A stretch of DNA of 64,000 bases from Acanthornis magna (taxonomy: Eukaryota; Chordata; Aves; Passeriformes; Acanthizidae): the NCBI GenBank assembly GCA_036785705.1, contig JAWUZG010000157.1:1488001-1552000 (forward strand). Reading direction: 5' to 3'. The first letter of the stretch is position 1. Each line of letters starts with the position of its first letter. Position numbers and translations under genes: made by a program. The notes under the pieces were generated by a model. The model did no database searches, had not been told where the DNA came from, and saw only the letters and a program-made list of their open reading frames with translations. Below are positions 34,476-48,296 of this stretch, piece after piece.

Positions 34476-37400
34476 CTTTGCCTTGGAACGTGGTGCAGGC
34501 ACTTGGAGCATGTGCTATTTGCAAATGTCTCCAGGTGTCTTTCAGAGGGCCAGCGTGTGTTGTTTTGGCGTTGAATTCTGCTGAAAGTCCTTCTGGCAAG
34601 GAAGCCTGCATGAAGGTGCTGCTAGTGAGGCAAAGATTTGGCAGATGAGCTGCTGCTGGGAGTTGCAGGCGTCTGCCTGACAGTCAGTCCCTTGAGAGTG
34701 TCAATGTGCAGTCAGTGCCCTTTCCTAGGGGAGGTTTTTCTAGCGTGTTCCTCCTTGGAGTGTGTGAGGGCTCGTGCTGGGGAAGTGGATAGCAAGCAAG
34801 GGCACTCTTGGTGGTGAAGGGAGAGAGAGCTGCCCAGGAGTGTTGGTGTGGTGAGTTCCATGGAGCTCTACTTGGGAATTGGGTTTTTTTGCTTGCTGTA
34901 AGATATGACTGCTTTCCTATTGTTTTCATCGAGTGCACTCCATTGTAGTCTGTGTAGCCTCCCAGGAGCAGGTTTAGCTTTTCTATGGAGTGGTCAGTAA
35001 TTGGGATTGAGTTGTTTGTGTTGAATCATTTGTGTTAGGGAAGACCTGCTTTTCTAGGAATAGATCAGATGGGCCATTTGTAAGTGCTGCGGGACAGAGT
35101 TACTTAAAGCAGGGACAGTGTGAGGCTGGGATTGGATGCAGCCGCCGCCAAGGCTCGTGTCTCTGAGAAGGAGTTGAGAAAGCCAAGGGCTGCTCTCTGG
35201 CCCTCGTGACTCAGTGGCCAGGCTGCTCTGGGAGGCTTTGTGTGAATCTGCCAGCACAGCAGCGAGAGATGTCCCCGAGGAGCTTGTGTGAGTGCAGGTG
35301 AGATCAGAGCTCTTGAGCAGCCTGGAGAGCCTGGGGATGTGGCCATGGAGCCGCCAGGATATCTGGTGACCTCGGGGTTCCTATGAGCAGAGGGAGCACT
35401 AAGATGTGCCCATGGCACCTGTGTAAGTGCCTGTGGCTGAAGGCCTCTTTTGCAGCCTGGAGAGCCTTGGCATGTGGCCATGAAGCCACAGTGCGTGTCT
35501 GTGACATCAGAGCGCTTTGGCAGCATGGAAAGGCCTGGAATGGCTGCAGGGGCCAGAGGTGAGTGCCTGTGACATCACAGCTGTCCAGCAGCAGGGAGAG
35601 GGAGGGAATGTCACAGGCGATGCCCTGTGAGTTGCTGTGACAGCGTGGCTCCTTAGCAGCGTGCAGATTGCCGGGATGTTACCCTTGAGGCCCTGGCATT
35701 GCCCTTGTCGTGTGTGTTCTTTAGGAAGATAGAGAGAGCCGTGGCATGTCCCCCTGGAAGGCCAGGGAGTGGCAGTTGCAAAAGAGCTCCTTAGCACTTA
35801 GAGACAGGTGGGATGTCCCCATGGAGGCACTGTGAGAGCCCGTGACCTCAGAGGTCTTTGGAAGGTGAGAGAGCCGCGGGATGACATGGGATGTGAGCAT
35901 GGGGAGCCTGTGGGCAGGTGTGATCTCCCTGCTTGTGCTGGTGCATCCCCCCCTGGCCTTTTTTCAGGCTGCAGCATGATATGAGCAATGGTGCTGAGGC
36001 CTTGGCCTTGAGGAAGGCAGCGGGGCTGAGGTGCTGTGGAGCTTCTGAGAAAGGCTGTGTGCTGCCAGGAAGTGCTGTGTTCTAAGGTGCTCCTGCTTTT
36101 TTTGCTTGTTGTTGAGACTTTGAAATTAGTTTTTGCCTGGATGGCATCACATTGGTGTTGTCCCGCGTTCAGGGAAAGCTGCCGATGAGAAGTGGGGCCA
36201 GGCTGAAGGCTTGTTGTGACGAAAGGCCATGCCTTGGGGCCCTGTAAGCAGGGGTGCCAAAGGAGGCCCTGGCAGCTGTGCTGGGCCGCAGCAGCGGTGA
36301 GCAGCAAAGTGCCTGTGCGTGGGGCCTCTGCCAGCCGGCAGCTGTCCCGTTTGCTGCACTCGGGGGATGCGCGAAGGAGCACGGCTCCTGGGCCCCCCAT
36401 CCTGCCGCTCCCGGAGGCCTCAGCCTTTGGCCGCTGAGAAGATGGCAAGGCACGTGAGAGGAGTATTTCAGTAGCTTGGAGGGGAATTTTGCCTCCTAGA
36501 GCCTCTTTGTGTGCTTGTGGGAGTGCAGGTGTGCATGCGCTGTCTGCAATGTGGGAGAGGGGCTGCTCTGGTGGATTCAGAAGTGCTTTAGCTTTGTGCC
36601 TAAGTTAGGTCTCGAAGTTCCTGCAGTGCTATGGTAAGGGCTGTGTGGATCGTTTGCTGAGGTCTTGGGTTTCAGCTCAGTTCTAAGTGAAGTGTTGTGT
36701 AGTTGAAGTCCAGTTCAGTTGCAATGCCCTTAAGTGCTGTTGCTGCCCTAAGTTGTTGATTTGAATTTGGGTTATCAAGTGAAATGTTGCTCAAGTTGAA
36801 GTGCTCCTAAGGGAAGTGCTCTTGAGCCTTTGAGCCATGTTCTTCTTATCCTGAGCCTTTGTCTTCTTTAGAGACACAGCCTCACACACACGGACAGACA
36901 GACAGACATAGATAATTTGGGTTTGATTTCATTTTGGATTGATTGACTCTGGATTTTTGTTTGTTGCTTTTCCTCGCTGTGCTTTGAGCATGGTGTAAGT
37001 AGTAGAGTGAAGCTTGGCAAGGAAGCTTGTCCTGCTGTGGCTTTTCCATGAAATCTTTCTTTGCCGATAGTTTTCCTATGATTCTTGGAGTGATGTGCAA
37101 GTGCCTGTGCCATCACATGTCTTTAGCAGCGTGGAGCCGCCTGGGATGTCAGCACCGAGGTGCTGTGAGTGAGTGCCTGTGACACCAGGGCTTCTGGGCA
37201 GCGTGCGGACTCGTGGCGTGTGCCTACGGCTGTCCTGGGACGGCCTGTGAGCTCAGTGTTCTTTTGAAAGCTGGATAGCTGTGGCGTGTCCCCAGGGAGT
37301 TCCTGTGACAAGATGTGACCTCGTGGCTCTTTGGCAGCCTGGAGACGGCTGGAGTGTGGCCAGGGGGCAAGTGTGAGTGTCAGGGACTGGCCAGCTCTTG

Positions 37401-37935
37401 AGGAGGATGGAGGGTGTAGGGATGTCCCCATGGAGCCCCTGTGAGTGCCTGTGAGCTGGCGGCACCTTAGCAGCGTGAGACTGGTGGGCTGTCAGCCCTG
37501 AGAGGCTGTTGAAGGCCGTGATGTCGGTGCAGAGAGGTTTGTCAAATGGGAGACTCGTGGGATGTCTGTATGGAGCGGCTGGGGTTGTGTGTGCCCTCAG
37601 TGTTCTTGAGGAGCCTCGAGAGCCCTGGGATGGCCCCGTGGAAGCGCAGGGAGTGGCTGTGACACAGCAGCGGTGCCTGATGTGATGAAAGGGCCCTGGG
37701 ATGTCAGCTTGGAATGGCTGTGAGTGCCTGAGAGCACACGTCTGTCTCTCATGGCCGGAGAGCTGTGGCAGGTGCCCATGGTAGGTGTGTGAGTGCAGGT
37801 GAGCTCAGGGCTCTGCAGAAGGCTGTAGGCCTGTGGGCTGTGAGGCTGGAAGGCCTGGGAGTGCTTTTGAGCGGAGTGCTGTGTAGCAGTCGGGAGCCCC
37901 CTGGGAGGTTGTAGCAGGATGCTTTGGGCCGGCTG
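34476..37935 (+). repeat. Macrosatellite unit copy 11 (long class, 3460 bp)
   Basis: It has the TTG form at M8 and long-class M12 and M13. Private changes include GCCTCCTAG near 36495, TTATCCTGAG near 36850, GACTCGTGGCG near 37213 and GATGTCTGTATGG near 37567. It reads GGCCAGCTC near 37390, combining the long-class GGCC with the short-class CTC, which suggests a local patchwork. Confidence 0.97.
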
Positions 37936-40900
37936 CTTTGCCTTGGAACGTGGTGCAGGCACTTGGAGCATGTGCTATTTGCAAATGTCTCCAGGTGTCT
38001 TTCAGAGGGCCAGCGTGTGTTGTTTTGGCGTTGAATTCTGCTGAAAGTCCTTCTGGCAAGGAAGCCTGCATGAAGGTGCTGCTAGTGAGGCAAAGATTTG
38101 GCAGATGAGCTGCTGCTGGGAGTTGCAGGCGTCTGCCTGACAGTCAGTCCCTTGAGAGTGTCAATGTGCAGTCAGTGCCCTTTCCTAGGGGAGGTTTTTC
38201 TAGCGTGTTCCTCCTTGGAGTGTGTGAGGGCTCGTGCTGGGGAAGTGGATAGCAAGCAAGGGCACTCTTGGTGGTGAAGGGAGAGAGAGCTGCCCAGGAG
38301 TGTTGGTGTGGTGAGTTCCATGGAGCTCTACTTGGGAATTGGGTTTTTTTGCTTGCTGTAAGATATGACTGCTTTCCTATTGTTTTCATCGAGTGCACTC
38401 CATTGTAGTCTGTGTAGCCTCCCAGGAGCAGGTTTAGCTTTTCTATGGAGTGGTCAGTAATTGGGATTGAGTTGTTTGTGTTGAATCATTTGTGTTAGGG
38501 AAGACCTGCTTTTCTAGGAATAGATCAGATGGGCCATTTGTAAGTGCTGCGGGACAGAGTTACTTAAAGCAGGGACAGTGTGAGGCTGGGATTGGATGCA
38601 GCCGCCGCCAAGGCTCGTGTCTCTGAGAAGGAGTTGAGAAAGCCAAGGGCTGCTCTCTGGCCCTCGTGACTCAGTGGCCAGGCTGCTCTGGGAGGCTTTG
38701 TGTGAATCTGCCAGCACAGCAGCGAGAGATGTCCCCGAGGAGCTTGTGTGAGTGCAGGTGAGATCAGAGCTCTTGAGCAGCCTGGAGAGCCTGGGGATGT
38801 GGCCATGGAGCCGCCAGGATATCTGGTGACCTCGGGGTTCCTATGAGCAGAGGGAGCACTAAGATGTGCCCATGGCACCTGTGTAAGTGCCTGTGGCTGA
38901 AGGCCTCTTTTGCAGCCTGGAGAGCCTTGGCATGTGGCCATGAAGCCACAGTGCGTGTCTGTGACATCAGAGCGCTTTGGCAGCATGGAAAGGCCTGGAA
39001 TGGCTGCAGGGGCCAGAGGTGAGTGCCTGTGACATCACAGCTGTCCAGCAGCAGGGAGAGGGAGGGAATGTCACAGGCGATGCCCTGTGAGTTGCTGTGA
39101 CAGCGTGGCTCCTTAGCAGCGTGCAGATTGCCGGGATGTTACCCTTGAGGCCCTGGCATTGCCCTTGTCGTGTGTGTTCTTTAGGAAGATAGAGAGAGCC
39201 GTGGCATGTCCCCCTGGAAGGCCAGGGAGTGGCAGTTGCAAAAGAGCTCCTTAGCACTTAGAGACAGGTGGGATGTCCCCATGGAGGCACTGTGAGAGCC
39301 CGTGACCTCAGAGGTCTTTGGAAGGTGAGAGAGCCGCGGGATGACATGGGATGTGAGCATGGGGAGCCTGTGGGCAGGTGTGATCTCCCTGCTTGTGCTG
39401 GTGCATCCCCCCCTGGCCTTTTTTCAGGCTGCAGCATGATATGAGCAATGGTGCTGAGGCCTTGGCCTTGAGGAAGGCAGCGGGGCTGAGGTGCTGTGGA
39501 GCTTCTGAGAAAGGCTGTGTGCTGCCAGGAAGTGCTGTGTTCTAAGGTGCTCCTGCTTTTTTTGCTTGTTGAACAGACTTTGAAATTAGTTTTTGCCTGG
39601 ATGGCATCACATTGGTGTTGTCCCGCCTTCAGGGAAAGCTGCCGATGAGAAGTGGGGCCAGGCTGAAGGCTTGTTGTGACGAAAGGCCATGCCTTGGGGC
39701 CCTGTAAGCAGGGGTGCCAAAGGAGGCCCTGGCAGCTGTGCTGGGCCGCAGCAGCGGTGAGCAGCAAAGTGCCTGTGCGTGGGGCCTCTGCCAGCCGGCA
39801 GCTGTCCCGTTTGCTGCACTCGGGGGATGCGCGAAGGAGCACGGCTCCTGGGCCCCCCATCCTGCCGCTCCCGGAGGCCTCAGCCTTTGGCCACTGAGAA
39901 GATGGCAAGGCACGTGAGAGGAGTATTTCAGTAGCTTGGAGGGGAATTTTGCCTCGTAGAGCCTCTTTGTGTGCTTGTGGGAGTGCAGGTGTGCATGCGC
40001 TCTCTGCAATGTGGGAGAGGGGCTGCTCTGGTGGATTCAGAAGTGCTTTAGGTTTGTGCCTAAGTTAGGTCTCGAAGTTCCTGCAGTGCTATGGTAAGGG
40101 CTGTGTGGATCGTTTGCTGAGGTCTTGGGTTTCAGCTCAGTTCTAAGTGAAGTGTTGTGTAGTTGAAGTCCAGTTCAGTTGCAATGCCCTTAAGTGCTGT
40201 TGCTGCCCTAAGTTGTTGATTTGAATTTGGGTTATCAAGTGAAATGTTGCTCAAGTTGAAGTGCTCCTAAGGGAAGTGCTCTTGAGCCTTTGAGCCATGT
40301 TCTTCTTATGCTGAGCCTTTGTCTTCTTTAGAGACACAGCCTCACACACACGGACAGACAGACAGACATAGATAATTTGGGTTTGATTTCATTTTGGATT
40401 GATTGACTCTGGATTTTTGTTTGTTGCTTTTCCTCGCTGTGCTTTGAGCATGGTGTAAGTAGTAGAGTGAAGCTTGGCAAGGAAGCTTGTCCTGCTGTGG
40501 CTTTTCCATGAAATCTTTCTTTGCCGATAGTTTTCCTATGATTCTTGGAGTGATGTGCAAGTGCCTGTGCCATCACATGTCTTTAGCAGCGTGGAGCCGC
40601 CTGGGATGTCAGCACCGAGGTGCTGTGAGTGAGTGCCTGTGACGCCAGGGCTTCTGGGCAGCGTGCGGACTCCTGGCGTGTGCCTACGGCTGTCCTGGGA
40701 CGGCCTGTGAGCTCAGTGTTCTTTTGAAAGCTGGATAGCTGTGGCGTGTCCCCAGGGAGTTCCTGTGACAAGATGTGACCTCGTGGCTCTTTGGCAGCCT
40801 GGAGACGGCTGGAGTGTGGCCAGGGGGCAAGTGTGAGTGTCAGGGACTGGCCAGGTCTTGAGGAGGATGGAGGGTGTAGGGATGTCCCCATGGAGCCCCT

Positions 40901-41395
40901 GTGAGTGCCTGTGAGCTGGCGGCACCTTAGCAGCGTGAGACTGGTGGGCTGTCAGCCCTGAGAGGCTGTTGAAGGCCGTGATGTCGGTGCAGAGAGGTTT
41001 GTCAAATGGGAGACTCGTGGGATGTCCGTATGGAGCGGCTGGGGTTGTGTGTGCCCTCAGTGTTCTTGAGGAGCCTCGAGAGCCCTGGGATGGCCCCGTG
41101 GAAGCGCAGGGAGTGGCTGTGACACAGCAGCGGTGCCTGATGTGATGAAAGGGCCCTGGGATGTCAGCTTGGAATGGCTGTGAGTGCCTGAGAGCACACG
41201 TCTGTCTCTCATGGCCGGAGAGCTGTGGCAGGTGCCCATGGTAGGTGTGTGAGTGCAGGTGAGCTCAGGGCTCTGCAGAAGGCTGTAGGCCTGTGGGCTG
41301 TGAGGCTGGAAGGCCTGGGAGTGCTTTTGAGCGGAGTGCTGTGTAGCAGTCGGGAGCCCCCTGGGAGGTTGTAGCAGGATGCTTTGGGCCGGCTG
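37936..41395 (+). repeat. Macrosatellite unit copy 12 (long class, 3460 bp)
   Basis: This is a long-class unit. It has CCCGCCTTCAGG near 39625 where most copies have CCCGCGTTCAGG (copy 14 is similar), GGCCACTGAG near 39893, and GACGCCAGG near 40643 with the CpG retained. No gene is seen in it. Confidence 0.97.
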
Positions 41396-44300
41396 CTTTG
41401 CCTTGGAACGTGGTGCAGGCACTTGGAGCATGTGCTATTTGCAAATGTCTCCAGGTGTCTTTCAGAGGGCCACCGTGTGTTGTTTTGGCGTTGAATTCTG
41501 CTGAAAGTCCTTCTGGCAAGGAAGCCTGCATGAAGGTGCTGCTAGTGAGGCAAAGATTTGGCAGATGAGCTGCTGCTGGGAGTTGCAGGCGTCTGCCTGA
41601 CAGTCAGTCCCTTGAGAGTGTCAATGTGCAGTCAGTGCCCTTTCCTAGGGGAGGTTTTTCTAGCGTGTTCCTCCTTGGAGTGTGTGAGGGCTCGTGCTGG
41701 GGAAGTGGATAGCAAGCAAGGGCACTCTTGGTGGTGAAGGGAGAGAGAGCTGCCCAGGAGTGTTGGTGTGGTGAGTTCCATGGAGCTCTACTTGGGAATT
41801 GGGTTTTTTTGCTTGCTGTAAGATATGACTGCTTTCCTATTGTTTTCATCGAGTGCACTCCATTGTAGTCTGTGTAGCCTCCCAGGAGCAGGTTTAGCTT
41901 TTCTATGGAGTGGTCAGTAATTGGGATTGAGTTGTTTGTGTTGAATCATTTGTGTTAGGGAAGACCTGCTTTTCTAGGAATAGATCAGATGGGCCATTTG
42001 TAAGTGCTGCGGGACAGAGTTACTTAAAGCAGGGACAGTGTGAGGCTGGGATTGGATGCAGCCGCCGCCAAGGCTCGTGTCTCTGAGAAGGAGTTGAGAA
42101 AGCCAAGGGCTGCTCTCTGGCCCTCGTGACTCAGTGGCCAGGCTGCTCTGGGAGGCTTTGTGTGAATCTGCCAGCACAGCAGCGAGAGATGTCCCCGAGG
42201 AGCTTGTGTGAGTGCAGGTGAGATCAGAGCTCTTGAGCAGCCTGGAGAGCCTGGGGATGTGGCCATGGAGCCGCCAGGATATCTGGTGACCTCGGGGTTC
42301 CTATGAGCAGAGGGAGCACTAAGATGTGCCCATGGCACCTGTGTAAGTGCCTGTGGCTGAAGGCCTCTTTTGCAGCCTGGAGAGCCTTGGCATGTGGCCA
42401 TGAAGCCACAGTGCGTGTCTGTGACATCAGAGCGCTTTGGCAGCATGGAAAGGCCTGGAATGGCTGCAGGGGCCAGAGGTGAGTGCCTGTGACATCACAG
42501 CTGTCCAGCAGCAGGGAGAGGGAGGGAACGTCACAGGCGATGCCCTGTGAGTTGCTGTGACAGCGTGGCTCCTTAGCAGCGTGCAGATTGCCGGGATGTT
42601 ACCCTTGAGGCCCTGGCATTGCCCTTGTTGTGTGTGTTCTTTAGGAAGATAGAGAGAGCCGTGGCATGTCCCCCTGGAAGGCCAGGGAGTGGCAGTTGCA
42701 AAAGAGCTCCTTAGCACTTAGAGACAGGTGGGATGTCCCCATGGAGGCACTGTGAGAGCCCGTGACCTCAGAGGTCTTTGGAAGGTGAGAGAGCCGCGGG
42801 ATGACATGGGATGTGAGCATGGGGAGCCTGTGGGCAGGTGTGATCTCCCTGCTTGTGCTGGTGCATCCCCCCCTGGCCTTTTTTCAGGCTGCAGCATGAT
42901 ATGAGCAATGGTGCTGAGGCCTTGGCCTTGAGGAAGGCAGCGGGGCTGAGGTGCTGTGGAGCTTCTGAGAAAGGCTGTGTGCTGCCAGGAAGTGCTGTGT
43001 TCTAAGGTGCTCCTGCATTTTTGCTTGTTGAACAGACTTTGAAATTAGTTTTTGCCTGGATGGCATCACATTGGTGTTGTCCCGCGTTCAGGGAAAGCTG
43101 CCGATGAGAAGTGGGGCCAGGCTGAAGGCTTGTTGTGACGAAAGGCCATGCCTTGGGGCCCTGTAAGCAGGGGTGCCAAAGGAGGCCCTGGCAGCTGTGC
43201 TGGGCCGCAGCAGCGGTGAGCAGCAAAGTGCCTGTGCGTGGGGCCTCTGCCAGCCGGCAGCTGTCCCGTTTGCTGCACTCGGGGGATGCGCGAAGGAGCA
43301 CGGCTCCTGGGCCCCCCATCCTGCCGCTCCCGGAGGCCTCAGCCTTTGGCCGCTGAGAAGATGGCAAGGCACGTGAGAGGAGTATTTCAGTAGCTTGGAG
43401 GGGAATTTTGCCTCGTAGAGCCTCTTTGTGTGCTTGTGGGAGTGCAGGTGTGCATGCGCTCTCTGCAATGTGGGAGAGGGGCTGCTCTGGTGGATTCAGA
43501 AGTGCTTTAGGTTTGTGCCTAAGTTAGGTCTCGAAGTTCCTGCAGTGCTATGGTAAGGGCTGTGTGGATCCTTTGCTGAGGTCTTGGGTTTCAGCTCAGT
43601 TCTAAGTGAAGTGTTGTGTAGTTGAAGTCCAGTTCAGTTGCAATGCCCTTAAGTGCTGTTGCTGCCCTAAGTTGTTGATTTGAATTTGGGTTATCAAGTG
43701 AAATGTTGCTCAAGTTGAAGTGCTCCTAAGGGAAGTGCTCTTGAGCCTTTGAGCCATGTTCTTCTTATGCTGAGCCTTTGTCTTCTTTAGAGACACAGCC
43801 TCACACACACGGACAGACAGACAGACATAGATAATTTGGGTTTGATTTCATTTTGGATTGATTGACTCTGGATTTTTGTTTGTTGCTTTTCCTCGCTGTG
43901 CTTTGAGCATGGTGTAAGTAGTAGAGTGAAGCTTGGCAAGGAAGCTTGTCCTGCTGTGGCTTTTCCATGAAATCTTTCTTTGCCGATAGTTTTCCTATGA
44001 TTCTTGGAGTGATGTGCAAGTGCCTGTGCCATCACATGTCTTTAGCAGCGTGGAGCCGCCTGGGATGTCAGCACCGAGGTGCTGTGAGTGAGTGCCTGTG
44101 ACACCAGGGCTTCTGGGCAGCGTGCGGACTCCTGGCGTGTGCCTACGGCTGTCCTGGGACGGCCTGTGAGCTCAGTGTTCTTTTGAAAGCTGGATAGCTG
44201 TGGCGTGTCCCCAGGGAGTTCCTGTGACAAGATGTGACCTCGTGGCTCTTTGGCAGCCTGGAGACGGCTGGAGTGTGGCCAGGGGGCAAGTGTGAGTGTC

Positions 44301-44854
44301 AGGGACTGGCCAGGTCTTGAGGAGGATGGAGGGTGTAGGGATGTCCCCATGGAGCCCCTGTGAGTGCCTGTGAGCTGGCGGCACCTTAGCAGCGTGAGAC
44401 TGGTGGGCTGTCAGCCCTGAGAGGCTGTTGAAGGCCGTGATGTCGGTGCAGAGAGGTTTGTCAAATGGGAGACTCGTGGGATGTCCGTATGGAGCGGCTG
44501 GGGTTGTGTGTGCCCTCAGTGTTCTTGAGGAGCCTCGAGAGCCCTGGGATGGCCCCGTGGAAGCGCAGGGAGTGGCTGTGACACAGCAGCGGTGCCTGAT
44601 GTGATGAAAGGGCCCTGGGATGTCAGCTTGGAATGGCTGTGAGTGCCTGAGAGCACACGTCTGTCTCTCATGGCCGGAGAGCTGTGGCAGGTGCCCATGG
44701 TAGGTGTGTGAGTGCAGGTGAGCTCAGGGCTCTGCAGAAGGCTGTAGGCCTGTGGGCTGTGAGGCTGGAAGGCCTGGGAGTGCTTTTGAGCGGAGTGCTG
44801 TGTAGCAGTCGGGAGCCCCCTGGGAGGTTGTAGCAGGATGCTTTGGGCCGGCTG
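41396..44854 (+). repeat. Macrosatellite unit copy 13 (long class, 3459 bp)
   Basis: A change in the T tract near 43015 gives TGCATTTTTGC instead of TGCTTTTTTTGC, removing 1 bp; copy 18 shares it. Other states are CCACCGTGTG near 41472 (private), CTTGTTGTGTG near 42629, and GGATCC near 43567 (also in copy 16). Position M2 keeps the CpG. Confidence 0.97.
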
Positions 44855-47800
44855 CTTTGCCTTGGAACGTGGTGCAGGCACTTGGAGCATGTGCTATTTG
44901 CAAATGTCTCCAGGTGTCTTTCAGAGGGCCAGCGTGTGTTGTTTTGGCGTTGAATTCTGCTGAAAGTCCTTCTGGCAAGGAAGCCTGCATGAAGGTGCTG
45001 CTAGTGAGGCAAAGATTTGGCAGATGAGCTGCTGCTGGGAGTTGCAGGCGTCTGCCTGACAGTCAGTCCCTTGAGAGTGTCAATGTGCAGTCAGTGCCCT
45101 TTCCTAGGGGAGGTTTTTCTAGCGTGTTCCTCCTTGGAGTGTGTGAGGGCTCGTGCTGGGGAAGTGGACACCATCAAGGGCACTCTTGGTGGTGAAGGGA
45201 GAGAGAGCTGCCCAGGAGTGTTGGTGTGGTGAGTTCCATGGAGCTCTACTTGGGAATTGGGTTTTTTTGCTTGCTGTAAGATATGACTGCTTTCCTATTG
45301 TTTTCATCGAGTGCACTCCATTGTAGTCTGTGTAGCCTCCCAGGAGCAGGTTTAGCTTTTCTATGGAGTGGTCAGTAATTGGGATTGAGTTGTTTGTGTT
45401 GAATCATTTGTGTTAGGGAAGACCTGCTTTTCTAGGAATAGATCAGATGGGCCATTTGTAAGTGCTGCGGGACAGAGTTACTTAAAGCAGGGACAGTGTG
45501 AGGCTGGGATTGGATGCAGCCGCCGCCAAGGCTCGTGTCTCTGAGAAGGAGTTGAGAAAGCCAAGGGCTGCTCTCTGGCCCTCGTGACTCAGTGGCCAGG
45601 CTGCTCTGGGAGGCTTTGTGTGAATCTGCCAGCACAGCAGCGAGAGATGTCCCCGAGGAGCTTGTGTGAGTGCAGGTGAGATCAGAGCTCTTGAGCAGCC
45701 TGGAGAGCCTGGGGATGTGGCCATGGAGCCGCCAGGATATCTGGTGACCTCGGGGTTCCTATGAGCAGAGGGAGCACTAAGATGTGCCCATGGCACCTGT
45801 GTAAGTGCCTGTGGCTGAAGGCCTCTTTTGCAGCCTGGAGAGCCTTGGCATGTGGCCATGAAGCCACAGTGCGTGTCTGTGACATCAGAGCGCTTTGGCA
45901 GCATGGAAAGGCCTGGAATGGCTGCAGGGGCCAGAGGTGAGTGCCTGTGACATCACAGCTGTCCAGCAGCAGGGAGAGGGAGGGAATGTCACAGGCGATG
46001 CCCTGTGAGTTGCTGTGACAGCGTGGCTCCTTAGCAGCGTGCAGATTGCTGGGATGTTACCCTTGAGGCCCTGGCATTGCCCTTGTCGTGTGTGTTCTTT
46101 AGGAAGATAGAGAGAGCCGTGGCATGTCCCCCTGGAAGGCCAGGGAGTGGCAGTTGCAAAAGAGCTCCTTAGCACTTAGAGACAGGTGGGATGTCCCCAT
46201 GGAGGCACTGTGAGAGCCCGTGACCTCAGAGGTCTTTGGAAGGTGAGAGAGCCGCGGGATGACATGGGATGTGAGCATGGGGAGCCTGTGGGCAGGTGTG
46301 ATCTCCCTGCTTGTGCTGGTGCATCCCCCCCTGGCCTTTTTTCAGGCTGCAGCATGATATGAGCAATGGTGCTGAGGCCTTGGCCTTGAGGAAGGCAGCG
46401 GGGCTGAGGTGCTGTGGAGCTTCTGAGAAACGCTGTGTGCTGCCAGGAAGTGCTGTGTTCTAAGGTGCTCCTGCTTTTTTTGCTTGTTGAACAGACTTTG
46501 AAATTAGTTTTTGCCTGGATGGCATCACATTGGTGTTGTCCTGCCTTCAGGGAAAGCTGCCGATGAGAAGTGGGGCCAGGCTGAAGGTTTGTTGTGACTA
46601 AAGGCCATGCCTTGGGGCCCTGTAAGCAGGGGTGCCAAAGGAGGCCCTGGCAGCTGTGCTGGGCCGCAGCAGCGGTGAGCAGCAAAGTGCCTGTGCGTGG
46701 GGCCTCTGCCAGCCGGCAGCTGTCCCGTTTGCTGCACTCGGGGGATGCGCGAAGGAGCACGGCTCCTGGGCCCCCCATCCTGCCGCTCCCGGAGGCCTCA
46801 GCCTTTGGCCGCTGAGAAGATGGCAAGGCACGTGAGAGGAGTATTTCAGTAGCTTGGAGGGGAATTTTGCCTCGTAGAGCCTCTTTGTGTGCTTGTGGGA
46901 GTGCAGGTGTGCATGCGCTCTCTGCAATGTGGGAGAGGGGCTGCTCTGGTGGATTCAGAAGTGCTTTAGGTTTGTGCCTAAGTTAGGTCTCGAAGTTCCT
47001 GCAGTGCTATGGTAAGGGCTGTGTGGATCGTTTGCTGAGGTCTTGGGTTTCAGCTCAGTTCTAAGTGAAGTGTTGTGTAGTTGAAGTCCAGTTCAGTTGC
47101 AATGCCCTTAAGTGCTGTTGCTGCCCTAAGTTGTTGATTTGAATTTGGGTTATCAAGTGAAATGTTGCTCAAGTTGAAGTGCTCCTAAGGGAAGTGCTCT
47201 TGAGCCTTTGAGCCATGTTCTTCTTATGCTGAGCCTTTGTCTTCTTTAGAGACACAGCCTCACACACACGGACAGACAGACAGACATAGATAATTTGGGT
47301 TTGATTTCATTTTGGATTGATTGACTCTGGATTTTTGTTTGTTGCTTTTCCTCGCTGTGCTTTGAGCATGGTGTAAGTAGTAGAGTGAAGCTTGGCAAGG
47401 AAGTTTGTCCTGCTGTGGCTTTTCCATGAAATCTTTCTTTGCCGATAGTTTTCCTATGATTCTTGGAGTGATGTAAAAGTGCCTGTGCCATCACATGTCT
47501 TTAGCAGCGTGGAGCCACCTGGGATGTCAGCACCGAGGTGCTGTGAGTGAGTGCCTGTGACGCCAGGGCTTCTGGGCAGTGTGCGGACTCCTGGCGTGTG
47601 CCTATGGCTGTCCTGGGACGGCCTGTGAGCTCAGTGTTCTTTTGAAAGCTGGATAGCTGTGGCGTGTCCCCAGGGAGTTCCTGTGACAAGATGTGACCTC
47701 GTGGCTCTTTGGCAGCCTGGAGATGGCTGGAGTGTGGCCAGGGGGCAAGTGTGAGTGTCAGGGACTTGCCAGCTCTTGAGGAGGATGGAGGGTGTAGGGA

Positions 47801-48296
47801 TGTCCCCATGGAGCCCCTGTGAGTGCCTGTGAGCTGGCGGCACCTTAGCAGCGTGAGACTGAGAGGCTGTTGAAGGCCGTGATGTCGGTGCAGAGAGGTT
47901 TGTCAAATGGGAGACTCGTGGGATGTCCGTATGGAGCGGCTGGGGTTGTGTGTGCCCTCAGTGTTCTTGAGGAGCCTCGAGAGCCCTGGGATGGCCCCGT
48001 GGAAGCGCAGGGAGTGGCTGTGACACAGCAGCGGTGCCTGATGTGATGAAAGGGCCCTGGGATGTCAGCTTGGAATGGCTGTGAGTGCCTGAGAGCACAC
48101 GTCTGTCTCTCATGGCCGGAGAGCTGTGGCAGGTGCCCATGGTAGGTGTGTGAGTGCAGGTGAGCTCAGGGCTCTGCAGAAGGCTGTAGGCCTGTGGGCT
48201 GTGAGGCTGGAAGGCCTGGGAGTGCTTTTGAGCGGAGTGCTGTGTAGCAGTCGGGAGCCCTCTGGGAGGTTGTAGCAGGATGCTTTGGGCCGGCTG
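44855..48296 (+). repeat. Macrosatellite unit copy 14 (3442 bp; hybrid of length classes)
   Basis: It lacks the 17-bp piece near 47859 like short units, but keeps GCACACGTCTG near 48096 like long units. It is the first of five consecutive copies with GGACACCATCAAGG near 45166, where others have GGATAGCAAGCAAGG (net -1 bp). Further variants include GATTGCTGGG near 46047, AAGGTTTGTTG near 46586 and loss of the second HindIII site (AAGTTT) near 47402. Confidence 0.97.
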
